From positions 496,001 through 560,000 of the forward strand of contig NZ_CP108032.1 of the NCBI RefSeq assembly GCF_036169555.1: a DNA stretch of 64,000 nucleotides. Direction: 5' to 3'. A program made the position numbers and the translations under genes. This document shows positions 42,653 to 51,949 of this stretch, piece after piece. How positions within the stretch are numbered: the first letter of the stretch is position 1; every line of letters starts with the position of its first letter. This DNA is from Streptomyces sp. NBC_00306 (GTDB lineage Bacteria > Actinomycetota > Actinomycetes > Streptomycetales > Streptomycetaceae). Below the pieces are notes generated by a model. That model searched no databases, was not told where the DNA came from, and saw only the letters and a program-made list of their open reading frames with translations.

Positions 42653-42829
42653 AGCGGCGGACCGCGCCTGTTCGGGCGGCTCTTCGCAAAGGTCTACGCC
42701 CAGGGCCTGTTCGACGTCCGGGCGGTTCGTCGCGACGGGCTCCTGGTCGGACATGCCGAGATCAAGCCGACGGCTTTGACACCCCTGGGACTGGAGGAGG
42801 TGTTCGCGACTACCGGCGCTCCACCTCAG
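42653..42829 (+). pseudogene. gene fragment without start
   Basis: After the AraC stop, an open frame with no start codon encodes RLFAKVYAQGLFDVRAVRRDGLLVGHAEIKPTALTPLGLEEVFATTGAPPQ. The even amphipathic pattern looks like true protein sequence, but the frame opens right behind a stop and its end overlaps the convergent membrane gene. It is probably a leftover of a lost gene; family not recognised. Confidence 0.35.
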
Positions 42830-43311
42830 GTTGACGAGGGCGCACTGGTCGCGGTTGTCTCCGCCGGCTCGGGGTGGGAGCGGACGGCGACTGTCAGAGC
42901 GACAGCGATCACGCCGAAGACCACAGCCGCGGGATTCACATAGCCGGGCACAGCGCCTTCGTGGATCCGCCCGCCGTCGACGCGGCACCCGAAGTGCAGG
43001 GGGACGAACGACGGTTCATAGCCCTCGACGCGCTGGGCGTTCTCCTTCCCCACCGCCTCCCGACACGCCAGGGATTGTCCGCTTTCGTCCAGGAAGGCGA
43101 GGTGCAGTACGCCCCAGGTGTACACACCGACCGCACCCGCCCAGGCCAGCACGGCAAGCCCCTTGGCGCCGGCACGCGCGGACCGCGTGGCGCCCGCACG
43201 GATCAGCAACACCACCGCCCGGACTCCGACCCAGGGTGTGACAAGGAGGCCCGCCAGGGCCAGCAGCAGTACGAGCAGGGGGTTGTGGCCGTCGTACGGA
43301 TCTCCCGACAT
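42826..43311 (-). CDS. hypothetical membrane protein (161 aa)
   Basis: Three membrane segments: about 12-38 (LLVLLLALAGLLVTPWVGVRAVVLLI), 50-70 (GLAVLAWAGAVGVYTWGVLHLAF) and 125-143 (AAVVFGVIAVALTVAV). The loop between the last two holds two Cys (CREAVGKENAQ..., HFGCRVDG) that could form a disulfide outside. No family recognised. It ends inside the fragment at 42653-42829. Confidence 0.65.
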   Translation of the reverse strand: MSGDPYDGHNPLLVLLLALAGLLVTPWVGVRAVVLLIRAGATRSARAGAKGLAVLAWAGAVGVYTWGVLHLAFLDESGQSLACREAVGKENAQRVEGYEPSFVPLHFGCRVDGGRIHEGAVPGYVNPAAVVFGVIAVALTVAVRSHPEPAETTATSAPSST

Positions 43312-43436
43312 GCGGCGCAGCCTGCCATACGGGCCGGGCGGGGAAGGGCGCCTTTCTCACCGGGCCGACACCGCCCGCATGATCAAAAGACGGACGGGTT
43401 AGCATATGAGCACCGCCTAGCTCGAAAGATATTCCT

Positions 43437-44882
43437 GTGACTGTCAATGACGACTCGTTCACCAACTGGAAGAACCGCGAGGAGATCGCGGAGTCGATGA
43501 TCCCCGTCATCGGGAAGCTGCACCGGGAGCGGGACGTCACGGTCCTTCTCCACAGCCGCTCCTTGGTGAACAAGTCGGTGGTCAGCATCCTCAAGACCCA
43601 CCGCTTCGCCCGGCAGATCGCCGGCGTCGAGCTCTCGGTCACCGACACGCTTCCGTTCCTGCAGGCCCTGACCACGCTCGACCTCGGTCCGTCCCAGATC
43701 GACATCGGCCTGCTCGCCGAGACCTACCGGACCGACGACCGCGGCCTCTCGGTGGCGGAGTTCACCGCCGAAGCCGTCGCCGGCGCCACGGGCGCCGACA
43801 AGATCGAGCGCCGCGAGCCGCGCGATGTGGTCCTCTACGGCTTCGGCCGCATCGGCCGTCTCGTCGCCCGGCTGCTCATCGAGAAGGCCGGCTCCGGCAA
43901 CGGCCTGCGCCTGCGGGCCATCGTCGTCCGCCAGGGTGGCGACCAGGACATCGTCAAGCGCGCCTCGCTGCTGCGCCGCGACTCCATCCACGGCCAGTTC
44001 CAGGGCACCATCACGGTCGACGAGTCGAACAGCACGATCAACGCCAACGGCAACGAGATCAAGGTCATCTACGCGGGCGACCCGTCGGAGGTCGACTACA
44101 CGGCGTACGGCATCAAGGACGCCATCCTCATCGACAACACCGGCAAGTGGCGTGACCGCGAGGGGCTGTCGAAGCACCTGCGCCCCGGTATCGACAAGGT
44201 CGTCCTGACCGCCCCGGGCAAGGGCGACGTCCCCAACATCGTGCACGGCGTCAACCACGACACGATCAAGCCGGACGAGCAGATCCTGTCCTGCGCGTCC
44301 TGCACCACCAACGCGATCGTCCCGCCGCTGAAGGCGATGGCCGACGAGTACGGCGTGCTGCGCGGTCACGTGGAGACCGTCCACTCGTTCACCAACGACC
44401 AGAACCTGCTGGACAATTACCACGCGGCCGACCGTCGTGGCCGCTCCGCGCCGCTCAACATGGTGATCACCGAGACCGGTGCCGCCTCCGCCGTCGCCAA
44501 GGCACTGCCCGACCTGAAGGCGAGGATCACCGGCAGCTCGATCCGCGTCCCGGTGCCGAACGTCTCGATCGCGATCCTGAACCTGCGGCTCGCACGCGAG
44601 ACCACCCGCGAGGAGGTCCTCGACCACCTCCGCAACGTCTCGCTGAACTCGCCGCTCAAGCGCCAGATCGACTTCATCAGCGCCCCCGACGCGGTCTCCA
44701 GCGACTTCATCGGCTCGCGCCACGCCTCGATCGTCGACGCCGGCGCCGTCAAGGTCGAGGGCGACGACGCGATCCTCTACCTCTGGTACGACAACGAGTT
44801 CGGCTACTCGTGCCAGGTCATCCGCGTCGTCCAGCACGTCTCCGGGGTGGAGTACCCGACGTACCCGGTTCCGGTGGCCTGA
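43437..44882 (+). CDS. gap: glyceraldehyde-3-phosphate dehydrogenase, N-terminally extended
   Basis: 481 aa against about 335 for usual GAPDH. The catalytic core starts near residue 125: GFGRIGR (135-141) binds NAD(P), Cys289 in SCASCTTNAIVPP is the nucleophile, and VVLTAPGKGDVPNIVHGVNHD and SFTNDQNLLDNYH are typical. The first 125 residues are helical and charged (NDDSFTNWKNREEIAESMIPVIGKLHRERDVTVLLHSRSL) and match the extended actinobacterial form. The enzyme oxidises glyceraldehyde-3-phosphate or runs in reverse. The GTG at 43437 has GAAAG upstream. A strong terminator follows. Confidence 0.9.
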   Translation: MTVNDDSFTNWKNREEIAESMIPVIGKLHRERDVTVLLHSRSLVNKSVVSILKTHRFARQIAGVELSVTDTLPFLQALTTLDLGPSQIDIGLLAETYRTDDRGLSVAEFTAEAVAGATGADKIERREPRDVVLYGFGRIGRLVARLLIEKAGSGNGLRLRAIVVRQGGDQDIVKRASLLRRDSIHGQFQGTITVDESNSTINANGNEIKVIYAGDPSEVDYTAYGIKDAILIDNTGKWRDREGLSKHLRPGIDKVVLTAPGKGDVPNIVHGVNHDTIKPDEQILSCASCTTNAIVPPLKAMADEYGVLRGHVETVHSFTNDQNLLDNYHAADRRGRSAPLNMVITETGAASAVAKALPDLKARITGSSIRVPVPNVSIAILNLRLARETTREEVLDHLRNVSLNSPLKRQIDFISAPDAVSSDFIGSRHASIVDAGAVKVEGDDAILYLWYDNEFGYSCQVIRVVQHVSGVEYPTYPVPVA

Positions 44883-44898
44883 CCGGACCATCAGCACC

Positions 44899-44937
44899 AG
44901 CGAAGCGGCCGGCCCCCTGAGGGCCGGCCGCTTCGCT
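44899..44937. terminator. terminator after gap
   Basis: 17-base perfect arms (44899-44915 and 44921-44937) with a 5-base loop, 16 bases past the stop of the GAPDH gene. Confidence 0.9.
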
Positions 44938-45051
44938 GTGGGTGCGCATCGGTGCGGGTGACCACCGGGGGGCGAACCGGCCCGAGCGGGCGGCGCGTTG
45001 ACGGCCGGAGGACACAGCAGGGGCGAGCGACGCACAGACACCCGACCACTT

Positions 45052-45066
45052 TCGTCTTATTGACGA
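45052..45066. promoter_or_regulatory. operator 1 of the SPFH operon
   Basis: TCGTCTTATTGACGA: inverted repeat TCGTC-N5-GACGA. It overlaps the -35 box of the SPFH promoter. Confidence 0.65.
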
Positions 45067-45087
45067 TAACCCGTCGGAGCCTATATC
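45060..45087 (+). promoter_or_regulatory. promoter of the SPFH operon
   Basis: TTGACG (45060-45065) and TATATC (45082-45087) are 16 bases apart. The start site should lie near 45094, inside the second operator. Confidence 0.6.
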
Positions 45088-45100
45088 GTCGAGGAGACGA
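45086..45100. promoter_or_regulatory. operator 2 of the SPFH operon
   Basis: TCGTCGAGGAGACGA: same TCGTC-N5-GACGA pattern as operator 1, with centres 34 bases apart. It overlaps the -10 end and the start site. Confidence 0.65.
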
Positions 45101-45114
45101 AAAGGGGTCCCGGC

Positions 45115-46125
45115 ATGGCCGACATCATCAGGCGCTTCGGATGGCGCCACCTTCGTTCCGCGCCCACGGCTCACGTCCGCCACCACCGGCGGGGCGAGCT
45201 GGTCCACGACGGACCCGGCCTGAGCTTCTGGTACCGCGCGCTCACCGCCGCGCTGTGCGAGATTCCCGTGGACGACCGGGAGGAGTCCATGGCCTTCCAC
45301 GCCCGCACCGCGGACTTCCAGGACGTGACCGTCCAGGCCGCCGTGACCTACCGGATCGGCGAACCGTCCACCGCCGCCTCGCGGCTCGACTTCTCCATCG
45401 ACCCCGACACCGGCGTCTGGCGCGGCGCACCGCTGGAGCAGATCTCCACCCTGCTCACCGAGACCGCCCAGCAGCACGCCCTCGACGTACTGGCCCGCAC
45501 CCCCCTTGCCGCCGCCCTGACGGACGGTGTCGCCGCCGTACGGGAGCGCATGAGCGACGGGCTGGCCGGGGAGCCCCGGCTGGCGGCCACGGGCATCGCC
45601 GTCGTGGCCGTCCGCGTCGTCGCCCTGCGGCCCGAGCCCGAGGTGGAACGGGCGCTGCGCACGCCCGCGCGGGAACAGATCCAGCAGGAGGCGGACCGGG
45701 CCACCTACGAACGGCGGGCCGTGGCCGTGGAGCGCGAGCGCGCCATCGCGGAGAACGAGCTCGCCAGCAAGATCGAACTCGCCCGCCGGGAGGAGCAGTT
45801 GGTCGAACAGCGCGGCACGAACGCCCGTCGCGAGGCCGAGGAGACGGCCGCTGCCGACGGTGTACGGGCGGCGGCGGAAGCGGCTCGTACGGTCCGGCTC
45901 GCGAAGGCGGAGGCCGAGGCCGCCCGTGAGGTGGGTGACGCCCGGGCGCACGCCCAGGCCGCCTGGCTGCGGGTGCACGCCGAGGTCGACGCGTCCACGC
46001 TGCACGCGCTGACGGGTTCCCGGCTGGCCGAGAACCTGCCGCGGATCGACAGTCTCACCGTGTCCCCGGACGTGCTGACCGGGCTGCTCGCCAAGCTCGG
46101 CCGCCCGCAGGGGGAACAGGAATGA
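45115..46125 (+). CDS. SPFH (band 7) domain protein
   Basis: 336 aa. The SPFH region covers about residues 20-190: RTADFQDVTVQAAVTYRIGEPSTAASRLDFSIDPD and LARTPLAAALTDGVAAVRERMSDGLAG. A long charged coiled coil rich in Glu, Ala and Arg follows (about 195-290). There is no obvious N-terminal membrane helix, unlike flotillins. The start is coupled downstream (ATGA) to a NAD-kinase-like gene, and a twin-operator promoter lies upstream. Such proteins form oligomeric rings or membrane scaffolds; the role here is unknown. Confidence 0.8.
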   Translation: MADIIRRFGWRHLRSAPTAHVRHHRRGELVHDGPGLSFWYRALTAALCEIPVDDREESMAFHARTADFQDVTVQAAVTYRIGEPSTAASRLDFSIDPDTGVWRGAPLEQISTLLTETAQQHALDVLARTPLAAALTDGVAAVRERMSDGLAGEPRLAATGIAVVAVRVVALRPEPEVERALRTPAREQIQQEADRATYERRAVAVERERAIAENELASKIELARREEQLVEQRGTNARREAEETAAADGVRAAAEAARTVRLAKAEAEAAREVGDARAHAQAAWLRVHAEVDASTLHALTGSRLAENLPRIDSLTVSPDVLTGLLAKLGRPQGEQE

Positions 46126-47021
46126 GTCTCGCCCCGCGGGCGGTGCTGGTGCACCGCACCAGTGAGTACGAGGAGTTGCTCGCCCTGCACGGGACACACG
46201 GGCAGGCGGGCTTCTTCCTCTCCTCACGCGGGCGGAGCATCGACGAGGTCGCCGAACGCCATCGGCGCGCGCGGCGCATCCTCTCCGAGGTGACGGCCTC
46301 GGTGCCGTTGAACTGGCGGCAGGCGCGCGTGGAGCGAGCCGATCTCGACCGCTTCCTCTTCGGCCCCGAGGACGTCGTGGTCGTCGTCGGGGCGGACGGC
46401 CTGGTGGCCAACACCGCGAAGTATCTGGCCGGTCAGCCGGTCATCGGTATCGACACGGATCCGGGGCGCAACCCGGGCGTCCTGGTGCGCCACCGGTCGC
46501 GGGACGCCGGCCGGCTGCTGGGAGCGGCGACGAGCACGGGCGGCTCGTTCGACGAGCTCACCATGGTGGAGGCGGTCGCCGACAACACCGAGCGGCTGCG
46601 GGCACTGAACGAGATCTATCTCGGCCGGCCCGGCCACCAGAGCGCCCGCTACCGGCTGCATGCGGGCGGGGACGACGATGCTTCGGAGACGCAGGCCTCG
46701 TCGGGTGTTCTCGTCGGCACAGGCACCGGATCGACCGGCTGGTTGCGCTCCCTGTGGCAGGAGCGCGCCAGCCGGCCGGTGCTGCCCGGTCCCGCCGATC
46801 CCCGGCTCGTCTGGTTCGTCCGCGAGGCCTGGCCCTCCCCCACCACCGGAACCACACTGGTCGGGGGCGTCCTCGAACGCACCGAGCAGCTGCGACTGGT
46901 CGTGGAGTCCGACCGCCTGGTGGCTTTCGGCGACGGCATCGAGAGCGACGCCCTGGAGCTGACCTGGGGCCAGAGCGTACGTGTCGGTGTCGCGGACACC
47001 AGGCTGCGGCTGCTGCTCTGA
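46122..47021 (+). CDS. NAD-kinase-like protein
   Basis: 299 aa. It has the ATP-NAD kinase fold: VVVVGADGLVANTAKYLAGQPVIGIDTDPG (the GGDG motif is GADG here), the glycine-rich GTGTGSTGW and NEIYLGRP in place of the NE motif. The replaced Gly may reduce or change activity. The start overlaps the SPFH stop. It is not the housekeeping ppnK, which is usually in a recN-type context. Pairing with an SPFH protein suggests a role in NAD(P) balance at a membrane or ring complex. Confidence 0.75.
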   Translation: MSLAPRAVLVHRTSEYEELLALHGTHGQAGFFLSSRGRSIDEVAERHRRARRILSEVTASVPLNWRQARVERADLDRFLFGPEDVVVVVGADGLVANTAKYLAGQPVIGIDTDPGRNPGVLVRHRSRDAGRLLGAATSTGGSFDELTMVEAVADNTERLRALNEIYLGRPGHQSARYRLHAGGDDDASETQASSGVLVGTGTGSTGWLRSLWQERASRPVLPGPADPRLVWFVREAWPSPTTGTTLVGGVLERTEQLRLVVESDRLVAFGDGIESDALELTWGQSVRVGVADTRLRLLL

Positions 47022-47042
47022 GGGCCGCCCGGCCGGGGAAGA

Positions 47043-47075
47043 CCCGCGGCCCCCGCCGGGAACGGGAGCCGCGGG
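47043..47075. terminator. hairpin between the convergent NAD-kinase-like and SDR genes
   Basis: CCCGCGGC (47043-47050) and GCCGCGGG (47068-47075) are perfect 8-base arms around a 17-base loop. It lies between two convergent genes. Confidence 0.5.
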
Positions 47076-47159
47076 AGTCCGGTGCCGCCGGGCGCCGCCG
47101 GGATGCGCGAGACCGCGATCCGTCAGGCCTGGCGCAGGACGCCGGCCTGCGGGGACGAT

Positions 47160-47873
47160 CTAGCCCAGCAGCTCGGCCACCTGCGGGTAGAGGGCGGCGG
47201 GGTCGGCGGCGAGGCCGGCCTTCACCTGCGCGCTGATGTCGTCGGCGAGGTACTCGAACCGGCGGGCCTCGACGGTGTCGAGCGCCCCGTGGGCGACCTT
47301 GGCCGGGTCGGTCTTGGGCCCCTCGACCGCCGCGGCCATGTCGGTGTCCATGTATCCCACGTGGAGCGCGGTGACCAGGGTCCCCTGCGCGGCGAGCTGG
47401 ACCCGCAGGGCGTTCGTCACGGCCCATTCGGCGGCCTTGGCCGCGCTGTACGCGGCGTTGTCCGGGAACACGTACCAGGACAGCACCGACAGCACATTGA
47501 GCAGCGCGCCGCCTCCGTTGCGGGCCAGCACGGGGGCGAAGGCCCTGCTCATGTCCAGCGTGCCGAAGACATGGGTGTCCATCTCGCGCCGGAACCCGTC
47601 CGTACTGCCGTCGAGGATGCCCGTCCCGGTGGAGATTCCCGCGTTGTTGATCAGGAGCGTCACGTCCTGGGCCTGCTCGGCCGCGGCCCGTACGGATGCG
47701 GGATCCGTGATGTCGAGCGCGAGGGGCACCGCACCCGGGGTGGTCACGGTGTCCGGGTTGCGGGCCGCCGCGTAGACCTTCGCCGCTCCGCGGTCGAGGA
47801 GCGCCTTGACGAACTGGTCCCCCAGTCCGCGGTTGCCTCCGGTGACCAGAGCTACTGCGCCCTCGATCTGCAT
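47160..47873 (-). CDS. short-chain dehydrogenase/reductase
   Basis: 237 aa. TGGNRGLGDQFVKAL is the cofactor motif, NNAG lies in LLINNAGIS, and the catalytic set is Ser (in LNVLSVLSW), Tyr and Lys (in AYSAAKAAEW, YxxxK). The C-terminal domain is short. Substrate unknown. GAGGAGAG lies before ATG 47873; the longer frame into the control region was rejected. It is divergent from a TetR gene, with two GGAAACCGATCGGTTTCC-like sites between them. Confidence 0.9.
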   Translation of the reverse strand: MQIEGAVALVTGGNRGLGDQFVKALLDRGAAKVYAAARNPDTVTTPGAVPLALDITDPASVRAAAEQAQDVTLLINNAGISTGTGILDGSTDGFRREMDTHVFGTLDMSRAFAPVLARNGGGALLNVLSVLSWYVFPDNAAYSAAKAAEWAVTNALRVQLAAQGTLVTALHVGYMDTDMAAAVEGPKTDPAKVAHGALDTVEARRFEYLADDISAQVKAGLAADPAALYPQVAELLG

Positions 47874-47926
47874 GGTGATCTCTCCTCGTTCCGTGTGGGG
47901 CCGCGAGAGGGGTGTTTCGCACGGCA

Positions 47927-47946
47927 TGGAAACCGATCGGTTTCCA
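47927..47946. promoter_or_regulatory. TetR operator, perfect 20-bp palindrome
   Basis: TGGAAACCGATCGGTTTCCA is a perfect palindrome. It lies 54 bases before the SDR start. Confidence 0.8.
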
Positions 47947-47951
47947 CCAAG

Positions 47952-47969
47952 GTAAACCGATCGTTTTCC
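47952..47969. promoter_or_regulatory. second TetR operator, imperfect
   Basis: GTAAACCGATCGTTTTCC carries the same AACCGATCG core, its centre 24 bases from the first site and close to the TetR start. Confidence 0.7.
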
Positions 47970-48000
47970 ATAGGCAAGTCCGCGAGGTAATCTCGTTCGC

Positions 48001-48573
48001 ATGACCACGACAGCGATGGCGTCCACCCGCGACCGGCTGCTCGACGCAGCGGCCGAGCTCTTCTACCTCCAGGGCGTCAACATCGGCGTCGAAGCGCTGT
48101 GCAAGGCCGCCGGGGTCTCCAAGCGCTCGATGTACCAGCTGTTCGACGGCAAGGACGCGGTCCTCGCCGCCTGCCTGGAGCGGCGCGCCCCCGCGTATGC
48201 CACGGCGCTCTTCCCCGCGGCGGACGACTCCCGACCGCCGAGGGACCGGATCCTCCATGTCTTCGAGCGGCTGGAGGCAGAGGCCCTGGCCGCCGACTTC
48301 CGGGGCTGCCCGTTCCTCGCCGCACAGGTCGAGCTCAAGGACCCGGAGCATCCGGCGAGCAAGGTCGCCCGCGAGGTGAAGCGGACCCTCACGGAGTTCT
48401 TCCGCCTCGAGGCGCAGCACGGCGGCGCCCACGACCCGGTCCTGCTCGCACGGCAGTTGACGCTTCTGTTCGACGGGGCGAGCGCACGGGCCGGCGTGGG
48501 CGCCGAGCAGCTCGACGGACTGACACTCATCACCGCACAGGCCCTCATGGACGCATCGGGAATGACGAAGTAG
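48001..48573 (+). CDS. TetR-family regulator of the SDR gene
   Basis: 190 aa. N-terminal helix-turn-helix: RDRLLDAAAELFYLQGVNIGVEALCKAAGVSKRSMYQLFDGKDAVLAACLERR. The C-terminal helices hold CPFLAAQVELKDPEHPASKVAREVKRTLTEFF, common in SDR-linked TetR proteins. Two palindromes upstream suggest that it controls both itself and the SDR gene. Confidence 0.9.
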   Translation: MTTTAMASTRDRLLDAAAELFYLQGVNIGVEALCKAAGVSKRSMYQLFDGKDAVLAACLERRAPAYATALFPAADDSRPPRDRILHVFERLEAEALAADFRGCPFLAAQVELKDPEHPASKVAREVKRTLTEFFRLEAQHGGAHDPVLLARQLTLLFDGASARAGVGAEQLDGLTLITAQALMDASGMTK

Positions 48574-49261
48574 TCCGGTCCGGAGCGCCCCTTCCCGCGA
48601 AGAGCCGAATCGACGCGTCCAGTTCCGGACACGTGCGGAGGGTGACCCAAGGGTGGCGATCGGGCCCATAACGGCGGCTTCCCACGAGCCGTCCGCCCCT
48701 CACGGACCGGTCGGCCGAGTCGCCGGCGGGGTGTCACCGCCGCGCCAGGCCCCGCCCGGACCTCCCGACGGCACCCTCGGAAGGGTTCGCGCCCGTGTGC
48801 ACCCGCCACGGGTGGGCCTGTTCGATGCGCGTAGATCACCCGAGAGGCCGCGAACGAACGCTGCCGCTGTCGATCAGACGCTGAACAGCCGAAACGGTGC
48901 GTGACGTTCCGGTTCACGCCGCGCGTACCACTCGAAAACCTTGTGTCACACCTGACGCGCCCGCCAGCTGACGCTACGTGAGCAAACGGTGGCTCGCACC
49001 GCGCCACCCCTTCGCGAGGCCCGCGCCGCCCTCGCCCGCACGGCCCAACCAGTGGCCGCCGCCCGGCAATTCGCCTCGCGCGGACCATGGACGCGCGTAG
49101 AGCGGCCGAAAGGCGATCTTGTCGCCACCCCATCCGGAGCACAGGATTCCTACCGCACCGCTTGGCAGGCTCATGACCGTTCACCCGGTCGACGAGCCGG
49201 CCGTTCGGCGCTCAAGGGCCCGCCCACCCAACGGGCCCCGGATCCCCCACCGGAGGATGTA
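48574..49261. other. intergenic region of about 690 bases, no gene seen
   Basis: Several open frames exist (for example 48653-48904) but none has a ribosome binding site together with a plausible protein. The right part should hold the promoter of the serine protease. No tRNA, inverted repeat or iteron was noticed. Confidence 0.45.
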
Positions 49262-50179
49262 GTGAACATCAAGCGCTTCTCCCCCCTCGGCGGCGTAGGC
49301 AGACGTGGCCGGCTGATCGCCGTAGCCACCGGTCTGCTGACCGTCTCCGCGCTTGCCGCCCCCACCGCCGTCGCCGAAACGGGCACCGTCGCACGAGCCA
49401 CGACGGCCCAGCTCGCCCAGGCGAACAACGCCGTGCTCGGCGCGGACGTCGCCGGCACCGCCTGGTACACGGACAAGGCGACGGGCAAGCTCGTCGTCAC
49501 GGCCGACCAGAGCGTCTCGGCCGCCGAGATCGCCCAGATCAAGAAGGCCGCCGGGGCACAGGCCGGCACCCTCGAGATCAAGCGCACCCCGGGCACCTTC
49601 AACAAGCTCATCGCGGGAGGCCAGGCCATCTACGCCGGCGGCGGACGATGCTCCCTCGGCTTCAACGTCCGCAGCGGCAGCACCTACTACGCGCTCACCG
49701 CGGGCCACTGCACCAACATCGGCAGCACCTGGTACACCAACTCGGCCAACACCACGGTGCTGGGCACGAGGACGGGATCCAGTTTCCCGACCAATGACTA
49801 CGGCATCATCCGGCACTCGAACGCGTCGGCCGCCGACGGCCGGGTCTACCTCTACAACGGCTCGTACCGCGACATCACGTCCGCGGGCAACGCCTCCGTC
49901 GGCCAGGCCGTGCAGCGCAGCGGCAGCACCACGGGTCTGCGCGGCGGCACGGTGACCGGTCTCAACGCGACGGTCAACTACGGCGGTGGCGACATCGTCT
50001 ACGGCATGATCCAGACCAACGTCTGCGCCGAGCCCGGCGACAGCGGCGGCTCCCTGTTCGCCGGTTCCACCGCGCTCGGTCTGACCTCCGGCGGCAGTGG
50101 CAACTGCAGCTCCGGTGGCACCACGTTCTTCCAGCCGGTCACCGAGGCGCTGAGCGCCTATGGCGTGAGCGTCTTCTGA
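49262..50179 (+). CDS. secreted chymotrypsin-like serine protease (S1, streptogrisin type)
   Basis: 305 aa. Signal peptide about 1-39 ([26 protein letters not shown]); pro-region about 40-120; mature protease from about [12 protein letters not shown]. The catalytic triad is His149 (TAGHC), Asp179 (NDYGI) and Ser261 (GDSGGS). Cys pairs match streptogrisins. GTG 49262 follows GGAGGATGTA. The protease is probably secreted and self-activated. A terminator hairpin lies downstream. Confidence 0.9.
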   Translation: MNIKRFSPLGGVGRRGRLIAVATGLLTVSALAAPTAVAETGTVARATTAQLAQANNAVLGADVAGTAWYTDKATGKLVVTADQSVSAAEIAQIKKAAGAQAGTLEIKRTPGTFNKLIAGGQAIYAGGGRCSLGFNVRSGSTYYALTAGHCTNIGSTWYTNSANTTVLGTRTGSSFPTNDYGIIRHSNASAADGRVYLYNGSYRDITSAGNASVGQAVQRSGSTTGLRGGTVTGLNATVNYGGGDIVYGMIQTNVCAEPGDSGGSLFAGSTALGLTSGGSGNCSSGGTTFFQPVTEALSAYGVSVF

Positions 50180-50192
50180 CACACCGGTTCGA

Positions 50193-50220
50193 CGCCCCGA
50201 TCCGCTCAGCGATCGGGGCG
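50193..50220. terminator. terminator after the protease gene
   Basis: CGCCCCGATC (50193-50202) and GATCGGGGCG (50211-50220) form a 10-bp perfect stem with an 8-base loop. Confidence 0.75.
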
Positions 50221-50381
50221 CTGACCGGGCACACCCGATCGACGCACGACGAGGGCCGGTGGTCCGCCGCGAGGCGGGCCGCCGGCCCGACGCACGTCCC
50301 GGTCTCCCGAGCCGCGCCGAACGCTGCTTACTGGTAGGAAAGGGGCAAAGCGCCGGACGAGCGAGCGAAGGGCACTGCGCC

Positions 50382-50944
<563 letters not shown>

Positions 50945-50948
<4 letters not shown>

Positions 50949-51949
50949 AACCCTTCGCGTACCTCCGCGCGGCCACCGCCGATCACGCCATCGACACCTT
51001 CGCCTCCCACCCCGGAGCGCAGTACCTCGCCGGCGGCACCAATCTCGTGGACCTCATGAAGCTCGGTGTCACCGCGCCGGAGCTGCTCATCGACATCCGC
51101 CGGCTGCCGTTCGACCGGATCTCCGACACCCCCGAGGGCGGGCTGCGTATCGGAGCGGGCGTGCGCAACAGCGATCTCGCCGCCCACCCCGGCGTCCGGT
51201 CCCGCTACCCCTGCCTGTCCCAGGCGCTGCTCGCCGGCGCGTCCGGCCAGCTGCGCAACACCGCGACCACCGGCGGGAATCTGCTCCAGCGCACACGGTG
51301 CCCGTACTTCCAGGACACGACGAAACCCTGCAACAAGCGGCTCCCCGGCAGCGGGTGCCCCGCACGGGAGGGCGCCCACCGGGATCTCGCGGTCATCGGC
51401 CACTCCGACCACTGCGTCGCCACCCATCCGTCGGACATGGCCGTGGCCCTGTCCGCGCTCAACGCCACCGTGCATCTGTACGGCCCGGAGGGTGAGCGTG
51501 CCGTGCCCGTCACCGACTTCCACCGGCTCCCGGGCGACCACCCCGAGCAGGACACCGTCATCCGGCCGGGTGAGCTGATCACCGCCGTGGAACTGCCGCC
51601 CGGCCCCATCGGCGTCCGCTCCCGGTACCGCAAGGCCCGCGACCGGGCGTCCTACGCCTTCGCCCTCGTGTCCGTCGCCGCCGTGCTGGACCTCGAACAG
51701 GGCGCCGTGCGCTACGCGGCCCTCGCGTTCGGCGGGCTCGCCCACCGCCCCTGGCGCGCTCGCGTCGCCGAGGAGGCACTGCACGGTGCGCCCGCGACCC
51801 CGGAAAGCTTCGCCCGGGCCGTGGAAGCCGAGCTGGCCGCCGCATCGCCGCTGCGGGACAACGGATTCAAGGTGCCGCTCGCCCGCAATCTCGCCGTCAG
51901 CGTGCTGACCGGGCTCGCCCCACACCCGAACAGCGAGGACCTGTCATGA
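50945..51949 (+). CDS. FAD/4Fe-4S subunit of the aldehyde oxidoreductase (PaoB/YagS type)
   Basis: 334 aa. FAD-binding motifs AGGTNLVDLMKLG and TGGNLLQRTRC. Four Cys follow in RCPYFQDTTKPCNKRLPGSGCPA and a later DHCVA; this is the 4Fe-4S insert that marks PaoB and HCR-like subunits and is absent from normal xanthine dehydrogenase. The start overlaps the 2Fe-2S subunit stop, and its own stop overlaps the Moco subunit, so the three are made together. Confidence 0.85.

Noticed and set aside
46558..48669. Minus-strand frame of 703 codons
   Set aside because: It covers the NAD-kinase-like gene, SDR gene and TetR gene, all of which are clear in other frames.
48653..48904. 83-codon plus ORF in the large intergenic region
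   Set aside because: Pro/Arg-rich, no ribosome binding site, no domain.
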